Below are positions 8,238 to 16,415 of a stretch of DNA of 64,000 bases, piece by piece. The first letter of the stretch is position 1; every line of letters starts with the position of its first letter. The position numbers were made by a program, and so were the translations under genes. The DNA is from an uncultured Blautia sp. (GTDB lineage Bacteria > Bacillota > Clostridia > Lachnospirales > Lachnospiraceae). The notes under the pieces were generated by a model, which made no database searches, was not told the DNA's origin, and saw only the letters and a list, made by a program, of their open reading frames with translations. Where the stretch lies: assembly GCA_934424575.1 (NCBI GenBank), contig CAKRXU010000011.1, forward strand, positions 13,865 to 77,864, written 5' to 3'.

Positions 8238-9679
8238 AACAGTACGAAACCGTCATTGGTCTTGAAGTCCATGTAGAACTTGCAACAAAAACAAAGATAT
8301 TCTGTGGATGCTCTACAGAGTTTGGTGGAGCACCAAATACACATACCTGCCCAGTCTGCACCGGTATGCCGGGTTCTCTGCCGGTACTGAATAAGAAGGT
8401 CGTAGAATTTGCACTCAAAGCCGGTATCGCGGCAAACTGCCAGATCAACCAGTACTGCAAATTCGACAGAAAGAACTATTTTTACCCGGATAACCCGCAG
8501 AACTACCAGATCTCACAGCTTTACCTGCCGATCTGCCACGATGGATGGGTAGAGATCGAAACTTCTGCCGGAAAGAAAAAGATCCGTATCCACGAAATGC
8601 ATATGGAAGAAGATGCCGGAAAGCTGATCCATGATGAATGGGAAGACTGCTCTCTGGTAGACTATAACCGAAGCGGCGTGCCGCTGATCGAGATCGTATC
8701 CGAGCCGGATATGAGAAGTTCTGAGGAAGTTATCGCATACCTCGAAAAACTTCGCTGCATGATGCAGTATCTCGGTGTATCTGACTGTAAATTACAGGAA
8801 GGCTCCATGCGTGCCGATGTCAACCTGTCTGTCCGTGAAGTCGGCAGTGAGACATTCGGAACAAGGACCGAGATGAAGAACCTGAACTCCTTCAAGGCGA
8901 TCGCGAGAGCTATCGAGGGTGAGAGAGAACGTCAGATCGAACTGATCGAAGAAGGCAGAGTCGTTGTCCAGGAAACCCGCCGCTGGGATGACAACAAAGA
9001 ATCTTCCCACGCCATGCGTTCCAAAGAGGATGCCAAAGATTACCGTTACTTCCCGGACCCGGATCTTCCGCCGATCCATATTTCCGATGCATGGATCGAT
9101 GAGATCCGCACTTCCCAGCCGGAACTCCGCGAGGAAAAACAGCTTCGTTATCAGGAAGAATTTGAACTTCCGGTATACGATGCAGGAATCCTTACCGAGT
9201 CCAGACACCTTTCTGAGCTTTTTGAGGAAGTCGCAAACCTCTGCGGCAGCCCGAAGAAAGCAGCCAACTGGTTCATGGGTGAAGTACTCCGTCTGACCAA
9301 GGACAAGGGCCTTGACGTGGAAAAAGTTTCCTTTACACCGAAACATCTCGCCGACCTGATCCAGATGGTGGAGAAAAAAGAAGTCAGCGCACAGAATGCA
9401 AAGAAAGTTTTTGAAAAAGTCTTTGACGAGGATATCGAACCAGTATCCTATATCGAAGAACACGGTCTCAAGATCGTAGAAGATACAGGACTTCTCAACG
9501 ATACCTTACAGAAGATCATGGATGAGAACCCTGGACCGCTCGCAGAACTTCTTGGCGGTAAAGAAAAAGTATTCGGATTCTTCGTCGGTAAGATGATGAG
9601 AGAACTCAAAGGCAAGGCAAGCCCGGATGCAGTCCGTGAAGCACTTGTAAAAGAAGTGGAGAAAAGAAAAAATCAATAA
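8234..9679 (+). CDS. gatB: Asp/Glu-tRNA amidotransferase subunit B
   Basis: A 481-residue GatB, which activates Asp or Glu on misacylated tRNA and amidates it with ammonia from GatA. The N-terminal kinase-like cradle begins YETVIGLEVHVEL and has the metal-site CSTEFG...CPVCTGMPG cysteines (residues 20-45), NYFYPDNPQNYQISQ, and RSGVPLIEIVSEPD. The C-terminal helical and YqeY-like tail (residues 330-481) binds tRNA. It overlaps gatA by 4 bp. No terminator is seen between gatB and dapL, so readthrough is likely. Confidence 0.96.
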   Translation: MKQYETVIGLEVHVELATKTKIFCGCSTEFGGAPNTHTCPVCTGMPGSLPVLNKKVVEFALKAGIAANCQINQYCKFDRKNYFYPDNPQNYQISQLYLPICHDGWVEIETSAGKKKIRIHEMHMEEDAGKLIHDEWEDCSLVDYNRSGVPLIEIVSEPDMRSSEEVIAYLEKLRCMMQYLGVSDCKLQEGSMRADVNLSVREVGSETFGTRTEMKNLNSFKAIARAIEGERERQIELIEEGRVVVQETRRWDDNKESSHAMRSKEDAKDYRYFPDPDLPPIHISDAWIDEIRTSQPELREEKQLRYQEEFELPVYDAGILTESRHLSELFEEVANLCGSPKKAANWFMGEVLRLTKDKGLDVEKVSFTPKHLADLIQMVEKKEVSAQNAKKVFEKVFDEDIEPVSYIEEHGLKIVEDTGLLNDTLQKIMDENPGPLAELLGGKEKVFGFFVGKMMRELKGKASPDAVREALVKEVEKRKNQ

Positions 9680-9724
9680 TGCTTCAATAGAGAAGCGCAA
9701 ACATAGAGATGAGGAGAAATTATT

Positions 9725-10939
9725 ATGGTAACAGTAAATAAAAATTATCTGAAACTGCCGGGAAGCTATCTTTTTTCCACGATCGCCAAAAAAGTAGCAG
9801 CTTATCAGGAAGCGAATCCGGATGTACAGATCGTACGTCTTGGAATCGGTGATGTCACACAGCCGCTTGCACCGGCGATCATTGATGCACTTCACAAATC
9901 TGTCGATGAGATGGCAAATGCCGAGACTTTCCACGGCTATGCGCCGGATCTCGGATACGAATTCTTAAGAAGTGCGATCGTAAAAAATGATTACGAGGCA
10001 CGCGGATGCCAGATCAGTGCGGATGAGATCTTTGTATCCGACGGAGCGAAGAGTGACTCCGGAAACATTCAGGAGATCTTTGGCACAGACAACAAAGTAG
10101 CAGTCTGCGACCCGGTTTATCCTGTTTATGTAGACACAAACGTAATGGCAGGACGTACCGGCGAATACAACAAGAAAAACGAAAATTTTGATGGAGTGAT
10201 CTACATGCCGTGTCTGGAATCCAATGGATTTCTGCCGGAACTTCCGGTAGAGACACCGGATCTGATCTATCTCTGCTTCCCGAACAACCCAAGTGGCGCA
10301 GCAATCACAAAGGACAAACTTCAGGAGTGGGTAGACTACGCAAACAAGAACGGTGCAGTGATCATCTACGACGCCGCTTACGAGGCATACATCACAGAGG
10401 AAGATGTGCCGCACAGCATTTACGAGTGTGAAGGTGCACGTACCTGTGCGATCGAGCTGAGAAGCTTTTCCAAGAATGCAGGATTTACCGGTGTCCGTCT
10501 TGGATTCACCGTTGTCCCGAAAGACCTTGTCCGCGAAGGTGTTGCCCTTCATGATCTCTGGGCAAGACGTCACGGAACCAAATTCAATGGTGCCCCATAT
10601 ATCGTACAGCGGGCAGGCGAAGCTGTTTATTCTCCAGAAGGAAAAGCACAGTTAAAAGAGCAGGTTGCCTACTATATGAGAAATGCCCATACGATCTACA
10701 ACGGTCTGAAAGAAGCAGGCTATTCTGTATCCGGCGGCGTGAACGCTCCATATATCTGGCTCAAAACACCGAACAATATGAGTTCCTGGGATTTCTTTGA
10801 CTATCTTCTGGAAACAGCACACGTTGTCGGTACACCGGGATCAGGATTTGGTGCACACGGAGAAGGCTTTTTCCGCCTGACCGCCTTCGGAACCTACGAA
10901 AATACCTTAGAGGCGATCCGCAGGATCACAGCTTTATAA
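9725..10939 (+). CDS. dapL: LL-diaminopimelate aminotransferase
   Basis: A 404-residue class I PLP-dependent aminotransferase that converts tetrahydrodipicolinate directly to LL-diaminopimelate for lysine and cell-wall synthesis. The PLP lysine lies in SFSKNAGFTGVRLGF (about residue 248). IRLGIGDVTQPL-like sequence near residue 37 and FPNNPSGAAIT are typical of DapL. The length matches the family. A GAGGAG site precedes the ATG. The gene is 45 bp downstream of gatB and is closed by a good terminator. Confidence 0.95.
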   Translation: MVTVNKNYLKLPGSYLFSTIAKKVAAYQEANPDVQIVRLGIGDVTQPLAPAIIDALHKSVDEMANAETFHGYAPDLGYEFLRSAIVKNDYEARGCQISADEIFVSDGAKSDSGNIQEIFGTDNKVAVCDPVYPVYVDTNVMAGRTGEYNKKNENFDGVIYMPCLESNGFLPELPVETPDLIYLCFPNNPSGAAITKDKLQEWVDYANKNGAVIIYDAAYEAYITEEDVPHSIYECEGARTCAIELRSFSKNAGFTGVRLGFTVVPKDLVREGVALHDLWARRHGTKFNGAPYIVQRAGEAVYSPEGKAQLKEQVAYYMRNAHTIYNGLKEAGYSVSGGVNAPYIWLKTPNNMSSWDFFDYLLETAHVVGTPGSGFGAHGEGFFRLTAFGTYENTLEAIRRITAL

Positions 10940-10963
10940 AAAATTATCATGAAAAACTGGCAG

Positions 10964-10992
10964 CAGGGTGTCGAAATGGCACCCTGTTTTTG
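10964..10992 (+). terminator. Intrinsic terminator after dapL
   Basis: CAGGGTG (10964-10970) pairs with CACCCTG (10980-10986), extended inward by weak pairs, and is followed by TTTTT. It ends the long glnA-to-dapL gene series. Confidence 0.85.
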
Positions 10993-11023
10993 CATGCCAT
11001 GAAATCCTCCGGCGAGATTGGCA

Positions 11024-11052
11024 TTGCCAGAAAGAAGATAATAACGTATAAT
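11024..11052 (+). promoter_or_regulatory. Promoter of the M18 aminopeptidase gene
   Basis: TTGCCA (11024-11029), a 17-bp spacer and TATAAT (11047-11052) lie 39 bp before the start codon and just after the dapL terminator. Confidence 0.7.
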
Positions 11053-11090
11053 CAAGTGCAGAATAAACAACAGATGAGGAGTGGCTGATT

Positions 11091-12359
11091 ATGTATTATG
11101 AAACAACAAAAGAACTGCTTGCTTTTATCAAAAAAAGCCCTACGGCATTCCACGCTGTAGAAGAAATGCAGACGAGACTGATGGAAGATGGATTCCAGGT
11201 GCTTTCGGAGAAGGAACACTGGAAGCTTACCCCAGGCGGAAAATATGTGGTAACGCGAAATCATTCTGCTCTGATCGCTTTTACCATACCGGAGAGGGAA
11301 TCCTGGAAGTTTCATATCATTGCCAGCCACAGTGATTCGCCGTCTTTTAAGATCAAAGAAAACTCGGAGATCGTTGTAGAGAAGACTTACGTGAAACTGA
11401 ATGTCGAGAAGTACGGCGGGATGCTGATGGCACCGTGGTTTGACCGTCCGCTGTCCATTGCCGGAAGAGTGATCGTGCGAAAAGACGGAAAGTTAGAAGA
11501 AAAACTGATCAATTTTGACAGGGACCTCGTGATGATCCCGAACCTTGCGATCCATATGAACCGTGAGGCGAACAGCGGCATTTCCTATAATCCGCAGAAA
11601 GATGTGCTGCCGTTATTCAGTATGGGAGGATCTGAGGTATCCCTGCAGAAACTTCTCAGTGCACAGCTTGGTATAGAAGAAAAAGATATCCTGAGTCATG
11701 ATCTCTTTCTGTACAACCGCATGGAAGGCTCCATATGGGGTGCAGAGAACGAATTCGCATCCAGTGGCAGACTGGATGACCTGCAGTGTGCTTTTGCGTC
11801 TCTGAAGGGCTTTATGAGCGCACAGAAGCAGGAATGCATTGCAGTTCACTGCGTCCTTGACAATGAGGAAGTCGGAAGCGGCACGAAACAGGGGGCTGCA
11901 TCCACCTTCCTCAAAGACATACTCCTCCGTATCAACAGCGGACTTGGAAGGACTTACGAGGAATATCTGATGACACTTGCGGACAGCTTCATGATCTCCG
12001 CAGACAATGCCCATGCGCTCCACCCGAACTACACAGACAAGGCAGACCCGGTCAACCATCCGCTTCTGAATCAGGGAATCGTGATCAAATACAATGCAAA
12101 CCAGAAATACTGCACAGATGCAGTGTCAGCGGCTGTGTTCAAAGATCTCTGCGACAGGGCAGGTGTTCCGTGGCAGACATTTGTCAACCGTTCTGACATC
12201 CCGGGAGGTTCCACGCTTGGAAATATCTCCAACACACAGGTTCCGATGAACACGGTGGATATCGGTCTGCCGCAGCTTTCCATGCATTCTCCGTATGAGA
12301 CAGCAGGGGTGAAGGATACAGAGTATTTGGTTAAGGCAGCAAAAGAATTTTTTGCATAA
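11091..12359 (+). CDS. apeB: M18 family aspartyl aminopeptidase
   Basis: A 422-residue cytoplasmic zinc aminopeptidase of the M18 family. The metal-site and catalytic segments are present: SHSDSPSFKIK (about residue 82), DNEEVGSGTKQGA (about residue 264, with the paired Glu) and DNAHALHPNY (about residue 304). The C-terminal GGSTLGNI and MHSPYETAGVKD are also typical. It probably removes N-terminal acidic residues from peptides. It has its own promoter and is followed after 25 bp by a HAD phosphatase gene. Confidence 0.93.
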   Translation: MYYETTKELLAFIKKSPTAFHAVEEMQTRLMEDGFQVLSEKEHWKLTPGGKYVVTRNHSALIAFTIPERESWKFHIIASHSDSPSFKIKENSEIVVEKTYVKLNVEKYGGMLMAPWFDRPLSIAGRVIVRKDGKLEEKLINFDRDLVMIPNLAIHMNREANSGISYNPQKDVLPLFSMGGSEVSLQKLLSAQLGIEEKDILSHDLFLYNRMEGSIWGAENEFASSGRLDDLQCAFASLKGFMSAQKQECIAVHCVLDNEEVGSGTKQGAASTFLKDILLRINSGLGRTYEEYLMTLADSFMISADNAHALHPNYTDKADPVNHPLLNQGIVIKYNANQKYCTDAVSAAVFKDLCDRAGVPWQTFVNRSDIPGGSTLGNISNTQVPMNTVDIGLPQLSMHSPYETAGVKDTEYLVKAAKEFFA

Positions 12360-12384
12360 ACAGGCATAAGAAGAGGGAAAGAGA

Positions 12385-13197
12385 ATGAATACAGACAAAA
12401 AAGCAGTTTTTTTTGATGCAGACGGTACGATCTGCGATATTGAAAAAGGAGTTCCGGACAGTGCGGTAGAGGCGATCCGTAAATTAAGGGAAAACGGACA
12501 TGAGGCATGGCTGTGCACCGGAAGAAGCAGGGCTTTTGTCCCGGGCTATCTGGAACAGATCCCGTTTACCGGTATGATCAGCGCATGCGGCGCGACCATC
12601 GAAAAAGACGGACAGAGACTTTATAACAAGGAGATGCCGGTGGAAGTGGCGAAACTTTCCGTAGAAACTCTGCGCAAATATGGTCTGATCCCGGTCATGG
12701 AAGGTGCAGATTTCATGTACTATGACAAGGATGAGTATACGAATGAAGTCAACTGGTACCGCGACCTGATCACAGAGGCTCTTGGACCGAAATGGCGGCC
12801 GATCCGCGGCTATGAGGACAGTATGCACATCAATAAGATCAGCGCCAAGATGACCGAGGGCTGCAACGACGAACAGGCATGCAGGGAGCTGTCACAGTAT
12901 TATGACGTGATCCGCCATGAGAATAATGCATTCGTGGGAACAACGATTGAGCTGGTTCCGAAGGGCTGTAATAAGGCTGTCGGAATCGCTGCAGTCTGCC
13001 GTATCTTTGATATTCCGTGGGAAAACACAGTAGTCTTTGGAGACAGCAACAATGACCTGTCCATGTTTGAATATGCGGCGACAAAGGTGGCCATGGGAAA
13101 TGGTTCCCAGAAGATCCGTGAACTGGCAGACTATGTGACCACAGATATGTTCCACTATGGAATCCGGAACGGTCTCACAAAGCTCGGTCTGATCTGA
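12385..13197 (+). CDS. HAD-superfamily hydrolase, Cof type
   Basis: A 270-residue Cof/YidA-like HAD phosphatase. Motif I is FFDADGTI (residues 9-16, DxD), motif II is the Thr in CTGRSRAF, and motif III-IV are the Lys before GIAAVC and GDSNNDLSMF (about residue 215). The C2 cap lies between residues 80 and 190. Such enzymes remove phosphate from sugar phosphates, FMN or nucleotides; the substrate cannot be read here. It lies between the M18 peptidase and a tyrosine-phosphatase-like gene, probably in one transcript. Confidence 0.88.
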   Translation: MNTDKKAVFFDADGTICDIEKGVPDSAVEAIRKLRENGHEAWLCTGRSRAFVPGYLEQIPFTGMISACGATIEKDGQRLYNKEMPVEVAKLSVETLRKYGLIPVMEGADFMYYDKDEYTNEVNWYRDLITEALGPKWRPIRGYEDSMHINKISAKMTEGCNDEQACRELSQYYDVIRHENNAFVGTTIELVPKGCNKAVGIAAVCRIFDIPWENTVVFGDSNNDLSMFEYAATKVAMGNGSQKIRELADYVTTDMFHYGIRNGLTKLGLI

Positions 13198-13216
13198 GAA
13201 GGCAGGAGAAAAAGTT

Positions 13217-14269
13217 ATGAAATATGGAAAAATAAGAATCGAAGACGGCAATCTTATCTTCGCAAAAAGAATGCTGATCAATTATCTGCCATGTAAGGAT
13301 ATTCTGTGGGCGTATATGCGAAAAGAAGGTGTGGAAGGCGGACGGCAGAAGCAGTTCAGCACCAGCTCTCTTGTGATCATCACCCGGCGAAAAAAACGCT
13401 ATGAATTTGAGATGACAGACAAAGAGATCAGAGACTGCATCCAGCTTCTCAAAGTCCTGAACCCGAAACTTGCGACAGGTTTTCCGAAGGGTGCGAGGAT
13501 TCCGCTCCAGAGCCTTCCAAATACCCGTGATCTCGGGGCGCTTGCCACGAAGGATGGAAGACATATCCTTCCGCGCAGGCTTCTGAGGAGCGGTAATCTG
13601 TATCATATGTCTCTTCAGGATCAGGATACGCTCCTCAATGAGTATCATCTGTCGACGGTTGTCGATTTTCGTACCAGAATGGAAGTCCTGGAAAAACCGG
13701 ATACCGTTCTTGAGGGAGTGGAGTACCACGAGATCTCGATCGTGGATGAAGAAACTCTTGGTATTACCCGTTCCGGAAATCTGCTGGAAATGCTTCTGAA
13801 ATTTAATCAGCCGATCGATGAGTTCATGCAGAAACAGTATGTTTCTTTTGTGCGGGATGATTTTTCGGTCAAACAGTATGCCCGTTTTCTGGATGTCATC
13901 CTGCAGCAGGAAGAGGGTGCCGTCCTGTGGCACTGCAGCATGGGTAAAGACAGGGTCGGCGTTGGAACGGCACTTCTTCTCTATGCGCTCGGGGTACCGA
14001 TGGAGACGATCATGGAGGACTATCTCCGTACCAACCGCTGCTTGGAGGAAGACCTGCAGCATATGATCCGGCTTCTGGAAACCAAGATGATCGTGGACAA
14101 TGAAGTGATGGACAAGATCAAGGCACTGTACCGTGTCAAGGAAGAATATCTGGAGGCGGTTTTTGACGCGATCAGACAAGATTATGGTTCCGAAGAAATG
14201 TTTTTGAAGAGGGCTCTCTACATGACTCCAAAGGCAGTCGACGCTCTTCGCAAAAAATATCTTGTATAA
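13217..14269 (+). CDS. Tyrosine/serine phosphatase-like protein
   Basis: A 350-residue protein with a cysteine-phosphatase active site, HCSMGKDRVGVGTA (HCx5R pattern, about residue 238), and the conserved N-terminal segment RNLxxLG-like NTRDLGALATKDG. This is the Y_phosphatase3 type found in many Firmicutes. Residues 1-80 form an extra N-terminal region (basic KRRKKRYEFEM) that I do not recognise. It starts 19 bp after the HAD gene behind AGGCAGGAG. The substrate is unknown; phosphotyrosine or phosphoinositide-like esters are possible. No clear terminator follows before the ilvN promoter. Confidence 0.82.
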   Translation: MKYGKIRIEDGNLIFAKRMLINYLPCKDILWAYMRKEGVEGGRQKQFSTSSLVIITRRKKRYEFEMTDKEIRDCIQLLKVLNPKLATGFPKGARIPLQSLPNTRDLGALATKDGRHILPRRLLRSGNLYHMSLQDQDTLLNEYHLSTVVDFRTRMEVLEKPDTVLEGVEYHEISIVDEETLGITRSGNLLEMLLKFNQPIDEFMQKQYVSFVRDDFSVKQYARFLDVILQQEEGAVLWHCSMGKDRVGVGTALLLYALGVPMETIMEDYLRTNRCLEEDLQHMIRLLETKMIVDNEVMDKIKALYRVKEEYLEAVFDAIRQDYGSEEMFLKRALYMTPKAVDALRKKYLV

Positions 14270-14336
14270 AATACAAAAAAGGTAAGAAAAACCACGAAAT
14301 ATATGCATAGATATACAAATACAGCAAAATTTGACG

Positions 14337-14364
14337 TTGACAAACGGGCTAATGTTGTTATAAT
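14337..14364 (+). promoter_or_regulatory. Promoter of ilvN-ilvC
   Basis: TTGACA (14337-14342), a 16-bp spacer and TATAAT (14359-14364). The leader of about 60 nt before ilvN holds no obvious T-box or terminator. Confidence 0.75.
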
Positions 14365-14431
14365 GTAAAACATGCAAACAATTTTACAATGGAATTGTTT
14401 ACAAGGTTAAAGTGATGAAAGCAGGTGGGTT

Positions 14432-14929
14432 ATGCAAAAGAGAATTTTGTCCCTGTTAGTAGATAACACCGCAGGTGTATTGAGCCGGATTTCCGGACTT
14501 TTCAGCCGACGCGGTTACAATATTGACAGCCTGACAGTTGGTGTGACTGCAGATGAGCGTTATTCCAGAATGACAGTTGTATGCAGCGGAGATTCCATGA
14601 TCCTGGAACAGATCACCAAACAGCTTGCCAAGCTGGTAGATGTAAGAGACATCAAGGTTCTGGAGCCGGACAACAGTGTGAGCAGAGAACTGGTCCTCGT
14701 GAAGGTCGCAGCCAGACCGGATCAGAGAGAGGGGATCATTTCCATCGCAAATATTTTCCGTGCCAATGTCATTGATGTCGGCAAGACTTCCCTCGTCATT
14801 GAGATGACAGGAAGCAAGAGCAAGTTAAGTGCCCTGATTGACCTTCTGGGAGAATATGAGATCCTTGAACTTGCAAGAACTGGTATTACCGGACTTTCCA
14901 GAGGTGCCAGTGACGTAAAATTCTTATAA
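14432..14929 (+). CDS. ilvN: Acetolactate synthase small subunit
   Basis: A 165-residue regulatory subunit of acetohydroxyacid synthase. An N-terminal ACT domain (residues 1-75, starting RILSLLVDNTAGVLSRISGLFSRRGYNIDSLTVG) senses valine, and the C-terminal half binds the large subunit. The length is normal. The catalytic partner ilvB is not in the window on either side, so it must be encoded elsewhere. ilvC follows after 92 bp. Confidence 0.94.
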   Translation: MQKRILSLLVDNTAGVLSRISGLFSRRGYNIDSLTVGVTADERYSRMTVVCSGDSMILEQITKQLAKLVDVRDIKVLEPDNSVSRELVLVKVAARPDQREGIISIANIFRANVIDVGKTSLVIEMTGSKSKLSALIDLLGEYEILELARTGITGLSRGASDVKFL

Positions 14930-15021
14930 GGATTTTACATAACAATTATGTTTGCTAAGGGCAGCGGCCCTTAACGATAAATTATGAAAAAATTTTACAA
15001 ATAGCTTAGGAGGAAACAAAG

Positions 15022-16041
15022 ATGGCAAACAGGATTTTTTACCAGGAAGACTGTAATTTAGGATTACTGGATGGTAAGACCATTGCGATTATCGGCTACG
15101 GCAGCCAGGGACATGCACATGCACTGAACTTAAAGGAATCAGGCTGCAATGTCATTGTTGGTCTGTATGAGGGAAGCAAGTCCTGGAAGAAAGCCGAGGA
15201 GCAGGGCTTTAAAGTATATACAGCAGCAGAAGCAGCAAAACAGGCTGATATCATCATGATCCTGATCAACGATGAGAAACAGGCTAAACTTTACAAAGAA
15301 GATATCGAGCCGAACCTTGAAGAAGGCAACATGCTGATGTTCGCTCATGGTTTCAACATTCATTTCGGATGTATCGTTCCACCAAAGAACGTAGATGTTA
15401 CTATGATCGCACCAAAGGCACCAGGACATACAGTAAGAAGCGAATATCAGGCAGGTAAAGGAACTCCTTGTCTGGTAGCTGTTGAGCAGGATTATACAGG
15501 TAAAGCACTTGACAAAGCACTTGCTTATGGTCTTGCAATCGGCGGAGCAAGAGCTGGTCTTCTTGAGACTACATTCCGTACAGAAACAGAAACAGACCTG
15601 TTCGGTGAGCAGGCAGTTCTCTGTGGTGGTGTTGTTGCACTTATGCAGGCTGGTTTCGAAACACTTTGCGAAGCTGGATATGACCCGAGAAATGCATACT
15701 TCGAATGTATTCATGAGATGAAACTGATCGTTGACCTGATCTATCAGTCAGGATTCGCAGGAATGAGATACTCTATCTCCAACACTGCTGAATATGGCGA
15801 TTACATCACAGGACCGAAGATCGTTACAGCAGAAACAAAGAAAGCTATGAAACAGATCCTGACAGACATTCAGGATGGTACATTCGCAAAAGAATTCCTG
15901 CTTGATATGTCTGACGCTGGAAAACAGGTTCATTTCAAAGCAATGAGAAAACTGGCTTCCGAGCATCCGTCAGAAAAAGTCGGCGAGGAGATCCGTAAAC
16001 TGTACAGCTGGAACGGCGAGGATAAACTCATCAATAACTAA
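15022..16041 (+). CDS. ilvC: Ketol-acid reductoisomerase
   Basis: A 339-residue class I enzyme that isomerises and reduces acetolactate to dihydroxyisovalerate in Val/Leu/Ile synthesis. The Rossmann motif GYGSQGHAHALNL (residues 24-36) binds NAD(P)H. The knotted C-terminal domain has DLFGEQAVLCGG and EC-H metal-binding residues. The length fits the short class I form. A TTAGGAGG site precedes the ATG. It forms an operon with ilvN and is closed by a strong terminator. Confidence 0.96.
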   Translation: MANRIFYQEDCNLGLLDGKTIAIIGYGSQGHAHALNLKESGCNVIVGLYEGSKSWKKAEEQGFKVYTAAEAAKQADIIMILINDEKQAKLYKEDIEPNLEEGNMLMFAHGFNIHFGCIVPPKNVDVTMIAPKAPGHTVRSEYQAGKGTPCLVAVEQDYTGKALDKALAYGLAIGGARAGLLETTFRTETETDLFGEQAVLCGGVVALMQAGFETLCEAGYDPRNAYFECIHEMKLIVDLIYQSGFAGMRYSISNTAEYGDYITGPKIVTAETKKAMKQILTDIQDGTFAKEFLLDMSDAGKQVHFKAMRKLASEHPSEKVGEEIRKLYSWNGEDKLINN

Positions 16042-16052
16042 GGAAATTTTAA

Positions 16053-16081
16053 GGCGCACCCGTCAGGGTGCGTCTTTTTTT
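16053..16081 (+). terminator. Intrinsic terminator after ilvC
   Basis: GGCGCACCC (16053-16061), GTCA loop, GGGTGCGTC (16066-16074), then seven T: a strong stem and T-run. Confidence 0.93.
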
Positions 16082-16127
16082 GATGTTTTCTGACTTTTGG
16101 CTGTCGAAACAGGGGGAACGAATCTGG

Positions 16128-16156
16128 TTGACTTTCTTTGGCTCACAGCGTATGAT
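16128..16156 (+). promoter_or_regulatory. Probable promoter of the sipW fibre operon
   Basis: TTGACT (16128-16133), a 17-bp spacer and TATGAT (16151-16156). Transcription would begin near 16163, giving a leader of about 157 nt before the short ORF at 16320. No other promoter of this quality was seen between the ilvC terminator and sipW. Confidence 0.6.
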
Positions 16157-16174
16157 AAGACCATCTGAAACAAC

Positions 16175-16211
16175 GGCAGACATCTCTGCCAGGAACTCTT
16201 CTTCTGAAGAG
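16175..16211 (+). promoter_or_regulatory. Two tandem hairpins in the sipW operon leader
   Basis: Hairpin 1 pairs GGCAGA (16175-16180) with TCTGCC (16185-16190) around CATC. Hairpin 2 pairs CTCTTC (16196-16201) with GAAGAG (16206-16211) around TTCT. Both stems are perfect. No T-run follows directly, so neither is a plain terminator. Farther down, two GTACAAA copies 10 bp apart (16269-16285) lie upstream of the short ORF. The role is not known. Confidence 0.5.
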
Positions 16212-16319
16212 GATCATTGGAAATCCATTTTTATTAAAATCTTAAAGCATGTAGAATTCTGAAATTCTGGTACAAATCTGTACAAAAACAATCCAATTTT
16301 AAATATAAGGAGTTTTTTT

Positions 16320-16415
16320 ATGATGTACTTTTCATGGAGCAGGCCTCCACCGGGAAAGTGCTGCTGTTTGTGGCAGCAAAATACAACAGGCCGGAAAAGA
16401 AAGGGGAAAATATGA
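16320..16415 (+). CDS. Short 31-codon ORF, Pro/Cys-rich, coupled to sipW
   Basis: An ORF of 31 codons, too short for routine gene finding. AAGGAG at 16307-16312 stands 7 nt before its ATG, and its TGA overlaps the sipW ATG as ATGA. The product reads MMYFSWSRPPPGKCCCLWQQ and then a basic tail (GRKRKGKI). The three prolines use three different codons, and PPP-G is a known kind of ribosome-slowing motif relieved by EF-P. It could be a regulatory leader peptide or a real small protein. Conservation was not tested; the call rests on the ribosome site, spacing and stop/start coupling. Confidence 0.6.
   Translation: MMYFSWSRPPPGKCCCLWQQNTTGRKRKGKI

Noticed and set aside
13175..14377. 400-codon - strand frame opposite the tyrosine-phosphatase-like gene
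   Set aside because: The + strand gene has the HCx5R active site and a ribosome site; the opposite frame has neither family motifs nor a start context.
16068..16262. 64-codon open frame on the + strand between ilvC and the sipW leader
   Set aside because: It starts within the ilvC terminator T-run, has no ribosome site, and contains the proposed promoter and hairpins. No recognisable protein features.
16334..16411. In-frame N-terminal extension of sipW
   Set aside because: The extra residues are not like a signal peptidase N-terminus, and this DNA is better explained by the short ORF in another frame. The ATG at 16412 has its own ribosome site.
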